Below, piece after piece: positions 22,896 to 33,424 of a stretch of DNA of 64,000 nt (position 1 is the stretch's first letter; each line of letters begins with the position of its first letter). The DNA is taken from the NCBI GenBank assembly GCA_028583685.1, contig JAMXIF010000058.1:15808983-15872982 (forward strand), in the 5' to 3' direction. The stretch is from Petaurus breviceps papuanus. Taxonomy: Eukaryota > Chordata > Mammalia > Diprotodontia > Petauridae. The translations under genes and the position numbers were made by a program. The notes beneath the pieces were generated by a model. It worked only from the letters and a program-made list of their open reading frames with translations, did not search any database and had not been told where the DNA came from.

Positions 22896-22973
22896 GGTAA
22901 GAGGATTAAAGGCTACATTAAAAAAATCAATCCAATCCAATTAAATAAACATTTATTAGGCACTGAAATACAT

Positions 22974-23080
22974 GGTGTCCCAAAAGTCTTAGTGTAGTTT
23001 TAAGCCAAGCTTATGTACTTTATTTTTATAAAGCATATATACTTCATTTTTCAAAACTACACTATGACTTTTGTGATACC
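22974..23080. repeat. Mariner/Tc1-type miniature inverted-repeat element
   Basis: It opens 'ggtgtcccaaaagtcttagt' and closes with the inverse 'actatgacttttgtgatacc'. The 28-bp terminal repeats agree at 25 positions and almost meet, so the 107-bp element is nearly all hairpin. The flanking TA dinucleotides are not clear. It is inserted in L2-like sequence. Confidence 0.75.
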
Positions 23081-23149
23081 TTATATATTCAAGGTTTTGT
23101 GCTGGGGGGCTGGGGAGACTTTTCTGATGGATGTTTATTAGGGGGATAG

Positions 23150-23700
23150 TATCGGGGAAGGATGTTCAGGATGATGAAGGACCTTGACACTGTCATGGGG
23201 AGATCAGCTGAAGGAGTTGGGGATGTTCAGTCTGAAGAAGCAAAGGGGGAATGGGAAACATGAGAACCATCCCCAAGTGTTTGAAGGGCTGTGATGTGGA
23301 AGATAGATTAGTCTTGTTTCATTTGGCCCCAAAGAGCAGAACCGAGAACAATGAGAGAACATTTCAGGGGGGCAGATTTCAACTTAATGTGAGGAAACTT
23401 TTCCTGATGATTAGAGCTGTTCTGTATGTCACTTATTCCCCATGTGAGTTTGGGCAAGTCACTTTTTTTTTCCACTTTTTTCTGAGCCTCAGTTTCCTCA
23501 TCTATAAAATAATAGGACTGAGCTAGATGGACTCTTCCAGCTTGACATCTTTGATTCTCTGAATTAAATGTAGAATGAGTTGTTGCCTCAGGACATGATG
23601 GATGGTCCGCAGGAGGAGGCTGGATGGTTTGTTTGTAGGAGGGACAAGATGGCCTCTAAACTCCCTCTCAGCTCTGAGGTTCTGAGATCTAACAGATACA
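23150..23700 (+). repeat. CR1/L3 LINE 3' part with nested SINE
   Basis: 'tttgaagggctgtgatgtgg', 'catttggccccaaagagcag' and 'agatttcaacttaatgtgag' are CR1 landmarks. A SINE core interrupts at about 23430-23570 ('tgagcctcagtttcctcatc'). CR1 resumes with 'gttgttgcctcaggacatga'. Confidence 0.8.
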
Positions 23701-23772
23701 ATAAAAAATGACACAGGTCTTGATCTTGATGAATTTACAATCTACTGAGGGGAAAAGAATTAGGACCTTATT

Positions 23773-24051
23773 TTTTTTTTTTTATTAAGCAATCAGGATT
23801 AAGCAATTTGCTCAAGGTTACACGGCCAGTTATTTCTGGGTGTGGTGCTGAGTGTCTGAGCCCAGGATTCGATCTCCAGGTTGTCCACAACACTGGAGCC
23901 GGTGCTCTTTCTCGCTGAGCCACCTGGCCGCTCCTAAGCAATTGGGGTTTATTTCTGGGTGGGTGCTAAGTGTCTGAGCCCCGGATTCGATCTCCAGGTT
24001 GTTCTGACACTGGAGTCGGTGCTCTTACTCGCTGTGCTACCTGGCCGCCCC
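23773..24051 (-). repeat. Dimeric SINE, copy 2, with 12-bp target duplication
   Basis: Same arrangement as 7813-8118. Monomer A (~23787-23933) ends 'cgctgagccacctggccgct'. Monomer B (~23934-24051) starts 'taagcaattggggtttattt', lacks part of the core and ends 'cgctgtgctacctggccgcc'. TAGGACCTTATT (23761-23772) and TAGGGCCTTATT (24052-24063) flank it. A T-run at the left is the reverse A-tail. Monomer-B differences from A are shared with copy 1. Confidence 0.85.
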
Positions 24052-24334
24052 TAGGGCCTTATTAATGCCAAGAGTTAAGGGCTGCTTAAAGCTCTCTGGG
24101 AGAGAGGATGCCATGTTCTACGATGATCTCATGGGTAGGTGACATCCAGGTCTGGTTCCAAAGCCTGATGGAACAATCCTGGTCCAGCATTTCTTAAATA
24201 ACATTTCCAAGACTGGTTCTAAACCCAGACTATAATGAGAAACCTGGCTCCCCTGGTGCCTGGAGACAGGTGGGTAGGTGCCCATTTTGTTGGCAGTGTC
24301 ACCATTGGCAACCACTAGGTCTGCTCCAGTATTA

Positions 24335-24475
24335 ACAATATCCTCTATTAGACTGAGATCTTTGAGGGGGTGGGGTGAGGGAGGAGACTGTTTCCACCTT
24401 TTTTTTTAATCCTCAGGATTTAACACAATGCCTAGAACATAGTAAATTCTTAATAAATGTTGTTGATTTGACTTA
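24335..24475 (+). repeat. L2 LINE 3' tip
   Basis: 'attagactgagatctttgag' and the terminal 'cttaataaatgttgttgatt'. Confidence 0.7.
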
Positions 24476-24554
24476 ACAATAGCATATACAGTATATTCCA
24501 AAATTCCTATTGCAGACTGCTCTAAGACTTCTGAATATCCTGTCTGTCTATTTA

Positions 24555-24660
24555 TCCATCTATATATAATCTATATATCACTATCTCTCTTCCTAGAAAG
24601 AGACAGATACAAATATATATGCATATATATGATTATATATGTATATATATACATACAGCT
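24555..24660. repeat. TA-rich simple repeat
   Basis: Interrupted (TA)n with TATATATG words. Confidence 0.8.
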
Positions 24661-24689
24661 CTTTAATGGATTGATTCTCTGCTGCTTGT

Positions 24690-25560
24690 GCTAATTTTGG
24701 TCTAATATTTAATGCCAAGAAAACACACATGCTCTACCAGCCAGCACCACACCATGCATACAAGGAGCCATAAGTTACAAGAAATGGAGTACTGAATGAG
24801 TTCACTTACCTCAATAGTATATTTTCCAGGGATGTACACATAGATGACGAGGTTGATGTATGCATTGCCAGGACTAGCTCAGTGTTTAGGAAGCTCCAAA
24901 GAAAAGTGTGGGAGAGAAGAGGCATTAGACTGACTACCAGACTGAAGGTCTTCAGAGCCATTGTGTTGGCCTCATTTTTGTATGTCTGTGAAATCTGGAC
25001 AGTCTACCAGTACCATGCCAGGGAACTAAATCACTTCCATTTGAATTTTCTTAGGAAGATTTTGAAGATCACCTGACTAGATAAGGTATTGGACACTGAG
25101 GTCCTTTCCCAAGCTGAACTGCCAAGTATTCATACTCTACTACAAAGGGCACAGCTGTGAAGGGCTAGCCATGTTGTTCAAATGCCAATCATACATTTGT
25201 CTAAAAGACTATTTTATGGAGAACTCACACAAGGAAGGCACTCATGTGGTGGTCAGAAGAAACAACACAAGGACACTCTCAAGGGCTCTCTGAAGAACTT
25301 TGGAATCAATTATATGACATGGGAGACACTGGCAAAGGACCACCCTGTGCTCTGTAAGTGAAGCAGAATTGTGGTAGTGCAAAAGATGTGCAAATCTGGA
25401 GACATCTCCACTCCACTAGTTCATGTAGACTAATTGTGTCTGAACTGTGAAAGAGCCTTCTTAGCTCATATTGGTCTGATCAGCCACCGGTGGGTACAAT
25501 GTACCGTGTCATTTTGGGCCTCTTTAAGAATGAAGGATAACAAACAACCACTTAACCAAC
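24690..25560 (+). repeat. Non-LTR retrotransposon 3' part (RTE-type LINE)
   Basis: The plus-frame fragment at 24882-25076 (KLQRKVWERRGIRLTTRLK, ASFLYVCEIWTVYQ) matches the post-RT region of a non-LTR ORF2. Further 3', CLNCERAFLAHIGLISH (25434 onward) is the C-terminal Cys/His knuckle. The element ends 'gggcctctttaagaatgaag', the tail shared with SINE ends at 27337-27382 and 57648-57735. The reading frame is broken. Assignment to RTE rests on that tail; the clade is not certain. Confidence 0.65.
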
Positions 25561-26150
25561 ATTTAACATTTATTATTGTTACTAGTACTGCTACCACCAC
25601 CACCCACCACCAATAGTAGCTGAATTTTTCTTACAATAAGTCTGTGAAATTAGTACTATAGTTATTATATCCTTCACTTTCTAAATTAGGAAACTGAGAC
25701 TTAGAGCATTCACTGTGGTACAGTAGAAAGAGTAATAGGGTTGTAGTCAGAGAAATTGGGTTTCAATCCTGGCTCTGCCACTTGCTAAAAGTCACCTACA
25801 TGACCTCAGATAAGTCACAACTTCTCTGGCCTTCAGTTTCCTCATTGAAGAATGAGAAGGTTGGACTGCATGCATTCTAAGGTCCCTTCCTGATCTAAAT
25901 CTTGCCCAGGTTCACACAGTGTTGGAGGCAGGATTCAGAAGCTCTCATCGTTTCCCCCATAGCAAACCTGTGAGGTAGGTACCATAAGTGTCATACTTAT
26001 TTTACAGACTAGGAAAATGAGGTTCAGAGATCAGATGAACAACGTGCTCAAGGTCACAATTGTTAAAGAATGAAGCTAGCATTTGAACCCAGAATGACTT
26101 CCTGGATCCAAGCCCAGAGCTTGTTCCATTCCACCATGCTTCCTTCCATG
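25560..26150 (-). repeat. Reverse MIR copies with a nested SINE
   Basis: Reverse MIR sequence (25620-25705, 'attaggaaactgagacttag') is broken by a forward SINE (25711-25900, 'gtggtacagtagaaagagta'). It resumes at 'tgcccaggttcacacagtgt'. A second reverse MIR follows at 25960-26150 ('aacctgtgaggtaggtacca'). Confidence 0.7.
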
Positions 26151-26254
26151 AAAATACCTGCCCCTCCCTGGTAGGCCATGGCTGAGGTTATGATGGTACC
26201 AGAGATGAGGGGCATGTGGATCCTCTCAGGTTTCAGCTGTTAGCAGTGTCCCTA

Positions 26255-26440
26255 GATCATAGGGTCATGGATCAAAAAATCAAAGAGTTAGGGAACTGAG
26301 AGGTCACCTGGTTCAACTGCTTCATTTTGAAGAAGAGAGAGTTGAGTCCCAGAGAGTTTAGGTGATTTGCCCAAGGTCACAGATCTTATAAAGGGTAGAT
26401 TCAGGATTCAAACCCCAGCTCTGACTCCAAATCTAGGATA
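26255..26440 (-). repeat. MIR-related SINE
   Basis: 'gggaactgagaggtcacctg', 'tttgcccaaggtcacagatc' and 'ggattcaaaccccagctctg'. Confidence 0.75.
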
Positions 26441-27149
26441 TATTGCTGAGCCCTTGGGAAAGGTCTGAAACAAAAGGAGCTTCTCTAGAGGATAGAATGA
26501 GGACCCTGGAGACCCCTAAAAGAAATAAGAGAAACTGAAATTACATTGTAGCGCCAAGAAGACAACCATGGCCTTCAATTCTGGAGGTGGTCCTGTGTTT
26601 AAGTGACTTAGTAGATATCTGGGTTGATTGGAAAGTCAATGTGTCATGGAAAGATGGTTGCTTTCTGATGAGGGTGATTCTGGGGAATCTATTCCTACTC
26701 CCATCTTTTTTTTCTCACTATGATTTCCATTTCCTTGTCCATTTCCATTTCTCCACTCCTGAGCACCAGCCTGCCTTTGTTATTCCCCTACTCGCTACAC
26801 CACCCTGCCCCCACACCATTTTCTTCCCTTTTCTTACAGAGCTCAGCTCACCAAGGACGCCTATCCAGCTCCAGCTGAGTCTGACATCAATAAAGCCTGG
26901 TATTGACAAGCACCCATATATGAGTGCCATACCAGAAAAAGACCTATCGAGGGGCAGTTGATTGTAGGTAATTATTAACAAAAGGCCAAAAAGCCCCTGC
27001 TGGCCTCACGCTGCAAAGTTTATCAGACAATTAGAGAAACTAAATAGAGATATTGTTCATTTTAAGATCAGGGTTAGTTTCCCTAAAGCAAAGTCTATTT
27101 ATTCTCAGCCATTCCATGCTTTTCACATTCACCAAACCACAGCACCTGT
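26441..27149. other. Unique intergenic sequence
   Basis: The 124-codon plus frame 26587-26961 is overlapped by an 87-codon minus frame and has no recognised motif, so it is read as noncoding. Confidence 0.4.
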
Positions 27150-27940
27150 AATAATAATGACAAAACCATAATAACTATTGCAGCTGACATTTATATAGCA
27201 TTTTACAACGACACACACTTCATGTGGATTATTTCACTCCCTCTAGGATCAAATACAAACTCTTCCGTTTGGCATTTAGAGCCCTTCACAACTTGCCTCG
27301 AATGTATTTTTCCAGTCTTTTATACAGACCTCACCCTTGTGATGTCACCGGTCCTCTTTGAGAATGAAGGGGGAACAATAACAAAACTCTATGCACTCTG
27401 TGGTCCATCCAAACTGATCTCACCCACGACAATCTTATCCCCAGTAGCTATGCCTTGTACTGGCTGTGCTCTGTGCCTGGGATAGATTTCTTCCTCACCT
27501 CTACCTCTTGGATTCTAGTTTTCTTCAAAGCACAGCTTAAACACCACCTTCCACATAAAGTCTCCCTGATTCCCTCCTAATGCCATTAGCTGCCCCTCCC
27601 ATCCCCTTACTTTGTATTAATTCCATATATATTTGGGGCATGTTTATACACATATATCTCCCAACAGAAGGTAAGCCCTTCAAGGGCAGGGACTAGTTTG
27701 TTCTTATCTCTGCCTCTGTAGCTCCTAGCATAGTGCTTGACAAGTAGGTGCTGCTTTAAATTCTTGTTGATTGATTCACTTTTATAACAACCCTGGGAAG
27801 TAAATGATATTGTTTATTAATTGTCATCGCACCCATTTTACAGATGAGAAAACTGAGGTTGAGCCATTAAGTGACTTTACCTATGGTGACATGGTTAATA
27901 AATGGTAAAGCCAGAGCTTAGAACTCAGTTTTTGAGTCTA
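27150..27940 (-). repeat. Reverse MIR split by an L2 3' end
   Basis: MIR sequence at 27150-27238 ('agctgacatttatatagcat') continues at 27780-27940 ('aacaaccctgggaagtaaat', 'gatgagaaaactgaggttga'). Between them is L2. TTCACT borders both sides. Confidence 0.7.
27239..27778 (+). repeat. L2 LINE 3' end inserted in MIR
   Basis: 'aggatcaaatacaaactctt', 'ggcatttagagcccttcaca', 'agcacagcttaaacaccacc', 'gggcagggactagtttgttc' and the end 'attcttgttgattgattc' are L2. At 27337-27382 it carries an extra 'gatgtcaccggtcctctttg' tail of the RTE/SINE type. Confidence 0.8.
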
Positions 27941-27941
27941 T

Positions 27942-28002
27942 AGGACCCAAAGCATAGTACCTGGCATACCCTAGGCACTTAATAAATGCTTATTGCCTTA
28001 AT
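27942..28002 (+). repeat. L2 LINE 3' tip
   Basis: 'ggcacttaataaatgcttat' is the L2 terminus. Confidence 0.65.
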
Positions 28003-28480
28003 TTGCCGCAAGTCCCAGGGAAGAAGCAGAAGAGCCTTTCACAGAACAGAGAAGGAGGCATCTAGAAGACGCATGACTTTTTACCATGGCGGGGACAGGT
28101 GCCATTTGAGTCCATTCATACAAACACAAGGCTACTTTCCTGGGTCCACCATAGGTTCTTCCCAAAGAGACACATCCAGCTGTGCCTTAATATAAGGGGA
28201 AGCTGCCCTAGCTACACTTTCCCAGGATGGGGTTATCTCTTAGCTCTCTCTAGCTCACCTTTGGGAAATGCTCCAGAACTGTCTGCTTTAAAGTCTACTT
28301 AGGCCCCCTAAACTTTTATTGAGCCAAAGACCATTACTGTCTGTGCAGAAGAACTATAGCCCAGGGTCTGGTAGGGTTTCCATTAAGCCCAAGGCCATTA
28401 CAGGCTCTGTCTCTGTCTCCAGGCCATAATAGAGTGAGCGCCTCTTACACTCCCACCTCCACTAATGAGCCAGGAAAAAA
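28003..28480. other. Unique sequence, nothing recognised
   Basis: Short frames only. Confidence 0.4.
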
Positions 28481-28489
28481 CAGGTAAAC

Positions 28490-29000
28490 ATCTCAGTAAT
28501 GAAATTCACAGATGATACTAATTTGGGAGGTGCTGGAAACACTAGTGAGAAGAGAGGAGCCAGAGGAGCTGGAGGGGAGAGGTTAGAAAACCAAGAGTGA
28601 TAATCAAATGAGGCTTGTTGGAAAAACAACAGCTCATGAATAGATTGTGTTGGGGAAAGGGAACATCAGAGCCAGCTCCTGAAGGTGGCTTGGGGCTGAG
28701 ACTGGACAGACAGCAAGTCAGACGCTGGTATAGACACAATGAATGAGGTGTGGGGTCACTCTGGAAGGCCTGAGGTCCCTTACGTCATTTGGTCAGAATC
28801 TAGTATGCAGCTCTAACAGACTGGTCAGAGGACAGTCACCAGGGTGCTGAAGGGACTCCAGACTGTTGTTTAAGTGAGGGAAGTAGACTGAGTATACTCC
28901 ATAGAGTACACATATTCCCTTCAAACAGTCTGAGCATTATTACCTGGAAGAGGGATTCAGCTTATTTACCTGCAGTGGGGTGGGGGTCTCCATTAAGACC
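28490..29000 (+). repeat. Decayed CR1/L3-like LINE
   Basis: 'gaaattcacagatgatacta', 'ggtcagaatctagtatgcag' and 'ggtcagaggacagtcaccag' resemble CR1 RT stretches. Much decayed, with possible gaps. Confidence 0.5.
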
Positions 29001-29154
29001 CAGTAGCATGCTGTGGTTTGGAGGCAGAGGACTGCCATAACAACTACCTGATTCACCAAACATGTTGCTGTAGTTCTGGTCAAAAATGGGTTCTAAGATT
29101 CAATTCTAATATTTGATGCTTCTAGGGGTTCAGAATTCTCTCTTACATGGGCTC

Positions 29155-29340
29155 ACATTTTATTTTCGCCACCTTGAGCAGATTACTTTACCACTCTAGT
29201 CCTCATTTTACTCATCTGTAAAATATGGGATTCGATTAGGTAACTAAGGTCCCTTCCAAGTCCAAATCTATGATCTGGAAGTTATAGGGAACTAGATTTC
29301 AGTTCAATATTGGGAAGAACTTCTGACTGTCCAACAAGGG
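29155..29340 (+). repeat. SINE core plus CR1 3' scrap
   Basis: 'cctcattttactcatctgta' is a SINE. 'gatttcagttcaatattggg' (29292-29311) is CR1-like. Confidence 0.55.
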
Positions 29341-29402
29341 AAAGGTAGGTGTAATGTTAAGAATGTTAAATGGAAATTTTAAAAATCTAATATAAAATAT
29401 AT

Positions 29403-29645
29403 TTGGTTGTTCAGTTGTGTCCGACTCTTCATGACCTCACCTGGGACTTTCTTGGCAAAGATATTGGAGTGGTTTGCCATTTCCTTTTTTAGCTCATTTT
29501 ACAGATGAGGAAACTGAGGCAAACAGGGTTATGTGATTTGCTTAGGGTCACACAGTAAGTGTCTGAGGCCAGATTTGAACTCAGGAAGATGAGTATTCCC
29601 AACATTAGGCTCAGCACTCTATACACTGCGCTACCTAATTGCCAA
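29403..29645 (-). repeat. tRNA/RTE-tail SINE (MAR1-like)
   Basis: 'tgttcagttgtgtccgactc', 'ttcttggcaaagatattgga', 'tgaggcaaacagggttatgt' and 'actctatacactgcgctacc': complete and little diverged. Confidence 0.9.
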
Positions 29646-29654
29646 ATCATGCTG

Positions 29655-30072
29655 GTACTTCACACAATTATTTGATGATTAAATGAGATAATTTATGAAA
29701 CCACTTTGGAAACTTTAAAGCTCTTTATAAACATGAGTAATTATTAATATTCTATGTTCTATGGACACAGATAACAATTCTAATCCTGGGCAGTCTCCAT
29801 TTTGCAAATAGGTATCATTGGTCACAGACTGGATGGCTCTGTAGAAAATCATCCTTACTATCAGAATAGCTCAACAGATCATAGATTTAGAGCTGGAAGG
29901 GCCTTTAGAATCCATCTAACCCAATGTCTTCGTTTTTATAGATGAGGCAACTAAGACTTTTTGAGTTAAAGGTTAAAGTGATTTACCCAAAGCAATATAG
30001 GTAGTAGGTAGCAGAATCAAGGTTCAGACTCTGTCCCTCTTACTTTAAATAGTGCCCTTTCCATGCTTCCTC
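29655..30072. repeat. MIR tail (+) and MIR-related SINE (-)
   Basis: 29655-29745 is a forward MIR tail ('gattaaatgagataatttat'). 29872-30072 is a reverse copy starting 'agatcatagatttagagctg'. Confidence 0.75.
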
Positions 30073-30149
30073 CCACAACTCAAAAAACAAAGTACATGTT
30101 GATGGTACATGTCTCTAGGAGGGATAGCACATTATTCATTACAGTGTGA

Positions 30150-30400
30150 AGAGGAAGTGTCGGACAGTGGAAAGAGATGGACCCAGTCGGGAGTGTGAGA
30201 CCCATACCACAGTGTGGGATCTATCTCTGCCATTTACTTGTCCATGGCCACCAAGCCACCAAATCATATAGTCTCTTAAAGCCTCAGTTTCCTCATTTTG
30301 AAAATAGGGATGAGTACTTGCACTACCTACGTCACAGTTTTGTGGTGAGATGAGCATTTTGTGAACTATGAAGCATCATGTAAACATGAACTTGTTAGCA
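30150..30400 (+). repeat. MIR-family SINE
   Basis: 'aaagcctcagtttcctcatt' and 'ggatgagtacttgcactacc'; full-length but diverged. Confidence 0.7.
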
Positions 30401-30537
30401 CAAGTGCTAGAAACACCCAACACTGACTGATGGAAACTTGACCCTAGTTGACTCTTCACTGCCAGCCAAGACCATTCCTAACTCTTCCAACAAAGATTTT
30501 TGATATCCCTAGAGAAAGGTATTTCATCATGTCAGTG

Positions 30538-30607
30538 TCTTCACTATAAGGACTTTCTTTATGTGTCTTTGATCTTCACTATAAGGACTTTCTTTATGTG
30601 TTTTTGA
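30538..30607. repeat. 35-bp tandem duplication
   Basis: 30538-30572 and 30573-30607 are direct repeats starting 'tcttcactataaggactttc' with one difference in 35. Followed by a (TGG)n tract at 30624-30644. Confidence 0.95.
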
Positions 30608-30864
30608 GTCTCTCATTTGTAAAATGGTGGTGGTGGTGGTGGTAAGAGTTTGGATTTGGCTGTTGAATCCTGGCCCCCATCTAGAGGGGATCTATTAGTT
30701 GGAGGTTAAATAACAATGTCTCGGGCAAAGAATGCTACAAGGGGAAAAAGCCAGGAGGTCCAAGTGATAATCTAAGAAAGAATACCAGTGTTGGTGAGAT
30801 AGTGATGGGGTGGGCCCGTTGGGGGAATGAATATTTTATATATATATAATATCTGAAGTTGGGT

Positions 30865-31016
30865 CCTTTGAGTCTCACTTTGCTGCTACTTACCTGACTG
30901 AAGTTGCCCAAGTCATTTCACCTTTTTGAATCTCAGTTTCCTCATTCGCAAAACTAGGAAGTCAGAAGTGCATGATTTCTAAGGTCATAACCAGCTCTAA
31001 TGTCTGATTCCATGAC
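30865..31016 (+). repeat. MIR-related SINE
   Basis: 'gcccaagtcatttcaccttt' and 'gaatctcagtttcctcattc', with the tail 'taatgtctgattccatga'. Confidence 0.75.
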
Positions 31017-31019
31017 CTT

Positions 31020-31834
31020 ATTTGTGGGCAACTGCATTCTTTTATAGTGGGAAGGATTAGCTAGGACCTCTCACTATTGCACCAATCATTTTGCCATGAC
31101 CTTGGGAATAGATGGTTTCTAGGGTTCAACTCCAAACATCTGCTGCTTCTAAGGCTTGAGAATTCTTTCTGAAATGGTATCACTCAGAGAAATTTGAGTG
31201 CTTTCAAGAAACTTTGATTTTCTCTTTTCCTTTCCATCGTTTATTTTTTAATCTTCTGATTCTAGCTAGAGGGAAAGGGCACACAGCAGAGACATTGAGG
31301 GAGGCTGATATGGGTGGTACTTCACTGTGCCCCATGCAGCCTGAGTTTCAAAGTGGAGGTACCAGTGACAAATTGCCACGGAATGGGGTCTGAAAGGTCT
31401 CAACCAACAATTAGTTTTCTTCTGAAAAGGGAATACAGCAGGGACTGGAGCAAGAAGCCAAGAGGAAGGGGAGTTTGGGGTCCTGTTTGGAATGCTTGGA
31501 AGCTGTCTCCTGCACCAGCATTGACCCTACTGAGCATTTCTATGATGGGATCATCTTAAGACAGAAGCATTTGTCTTTAGAGCCAGACTTTCTACCATTT
31601 TCTCCCTCCTAGAAGGTAGGAGGAGGGAGGTATGATCAAATGAAGATTTCAGGGTGTTCTGTATGAGTGGGAAAGGAAATCAAGGGAAAGGAGTGTGTTT
31701 GATGGAGATGAGCGCAGAGAACTAGCATTAGGCTACAGCCCAGCAATTTCCTGTCTCCCACCCCTGTGGGAGTGTGCCTACCATAGCAGTTTTGGTGGAT
31801 AAAAAGAGGACGTAGAAGAGAAAAGAATCTTCAT
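31020..31834. other. Unique intergenic sequence
   Basis: Contains a short inverted repeat at about 31605-31630 (CTCCCTCCTAGAAGGTAGGAGGAGGGAG-like arms). No gene seen. Confidence 0.4.
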
Positions 31835-31929
31835 TTTCATTGGTCCATTCAACACACTTGTTGAGTGTCTACAATATGCAGTCCCCTGGCCTAGGTGCTT
31901 TGCTTTAAAAGATTAAAAAAATCCCAAGG

Positions 31930-32128
31930 GCACAGATTTTGAGCTGGAAGGGACCTTAAAGGTCATCTATTGCACACCACCTCATTTTACTGATAAGGAA
32001 ACTGAGGCCCAGAGACTGGAAGTGACTTGCCCAAGATCACATGAAGAGCAGGTCCTAGCGCTAGGATTGAAACTCGGATACTTTGACTCTTAAATCCAGT
32101 CCCCTTTTGTTGTGCCTCACTGCCTTTC
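31930..32128 (-). repeat. MIR-related SINE nested in L2
   Basis: 'ttttgagctggaagggacct', 'gataaggaaactgaggccca' and 'ttgcccaagatcacatgaag'. Confidence 0.85.
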
Positions 32129-32596
32129 AAGAATAAGAAGACAGGAGCGCAGGTTTGCACTCCACAAGCTTGCACTTTAATAGGAGAGATGCACAGTAAG
32201 GGATGGCACAAGACAAGTACCATAAGAAGGGCACAACAAGCTGTGGGAGCTTAGAGGGAAGAAATGTCTCTTCCATGTGGAGTGATGAGGGAAGACTTCA
32301 TGGAAGAGGTTTCAGTTGAACAAACCCCTTAAAGATGGACAGGCTGAGACTCAAGGAGGACATTTCAGGCAGAGGGAATGGCCTAAGCAAAGGTTTGGAG
32401 GCATAATTATGAAACTAAGAGAAGCTATGTTGGGGAATGGAGCATAGTCTAGCTTGGCTAAAGTAAAGGGTATATGGAGGGAAATAGTAAGAGATAAGAG
32501 TGAAAAAGTAGATTGAAGAAAGATCATGGAGAGCCTTGGATTAGGTATAAGAATTCTAGGTATAATTCAGTTAGCAGTAGTTAAATGTTTAAGGGA

Positions 32597-32782
32597 GGAG
32601 CTCTTATCCTTTTTTGTGTCATGGATCCCTTGGACAATCTGGTAAAGCCTATAGACTCCCTCTCATAATAATGTCTTTAAATGCATAAAAATAAAACACG
32701 ATAGATTATAAAGGGAATCAATTATATTGAAAGAGTTATCAAAACATTAAAAAATGAATGGACCAAAGCATTAAGAAGCCCC
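32597..32782. repeat. Non-autonomous DNA transposon (hAT-like), copy 2
   Basis: Left 'ggagctcttatccttttttg' and right 'gcattaagaagcccca' form imperfect terminal repeats. The interior shares 'gtcatggatcccttggacaa' with copy 1 at 21852-22099. Confidence 0.6.
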
Positions 32783-32789
32783 AATGGGA

Positions 32790-32980
32790 AGAAAGTTGAT
32801 GTCACAGTAGAAAGAGCATTGACTCCTGTGTCCTTAGAGCTATGTTCTAATCTCACCTTGGGTGACCTTGTGACCTTGGGCAAGTCACTCGTCCTTTCTG
32901 AGCCTTGTTATGTGAAAATGAGAAGGTTGGTCCATATGATCTCCAATGTCCCTTCTAGCTCCAAATCTATGATCCTGTGA
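32790..32980 (+). repeat. MIR-related SINE nested in L2
   Basis: 'cacagtagaaagagcattga', 'gtgaccttgggcaagtcact' and 'ccttctagctccaaatctat'. Confidence 0.8.
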
Positions 32981-33424
32981 CCAGATCTATGACTTAGGAA
33001 GATCATTCTGACAATTGTGGGGAAGATAGAATGTAGTTGGTGGGAAGGTCAGGAAGCCAGACCTTGGGAGGGTGCCTAATGAGAGAGGCTATTACAATAG
33101 TTCTGGTGAGAAGGGATGAAAAGACTAAACTAGGGGAGTGGGGCAGGGGGCCAGATAAAGAGGGAACTGAGGCAAAAGGTAGAATCAACAGATTCACTGG
33201 ATATAGAGCATGGAGAGTAAGCACATGAAGAAGGTCAAAAGAAAACTTGAGAGATTTCAGGCTTAGATGACAAGGAGAATGGAGAGGTCATTAACAAGAA
33301 CAGAAGAGACAGGAGGAAGAGTTGGTTTGGGGAAGAGTCTGACAGATGAACTTGAAGTGCCTGCCAGGGGGCTGTTCCAACAGAGAGCTGAGAATGTAGG
33401 CTTGATAAGAGGTGTGAGAAAGCG

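Noticed and set aside
26587-26981. Overlapping 124- and 87-codon frames on opposite strands
   Set aside because: Pyrimidine-rich low-complexity coding, no motif, no splice context, so a chance pair.
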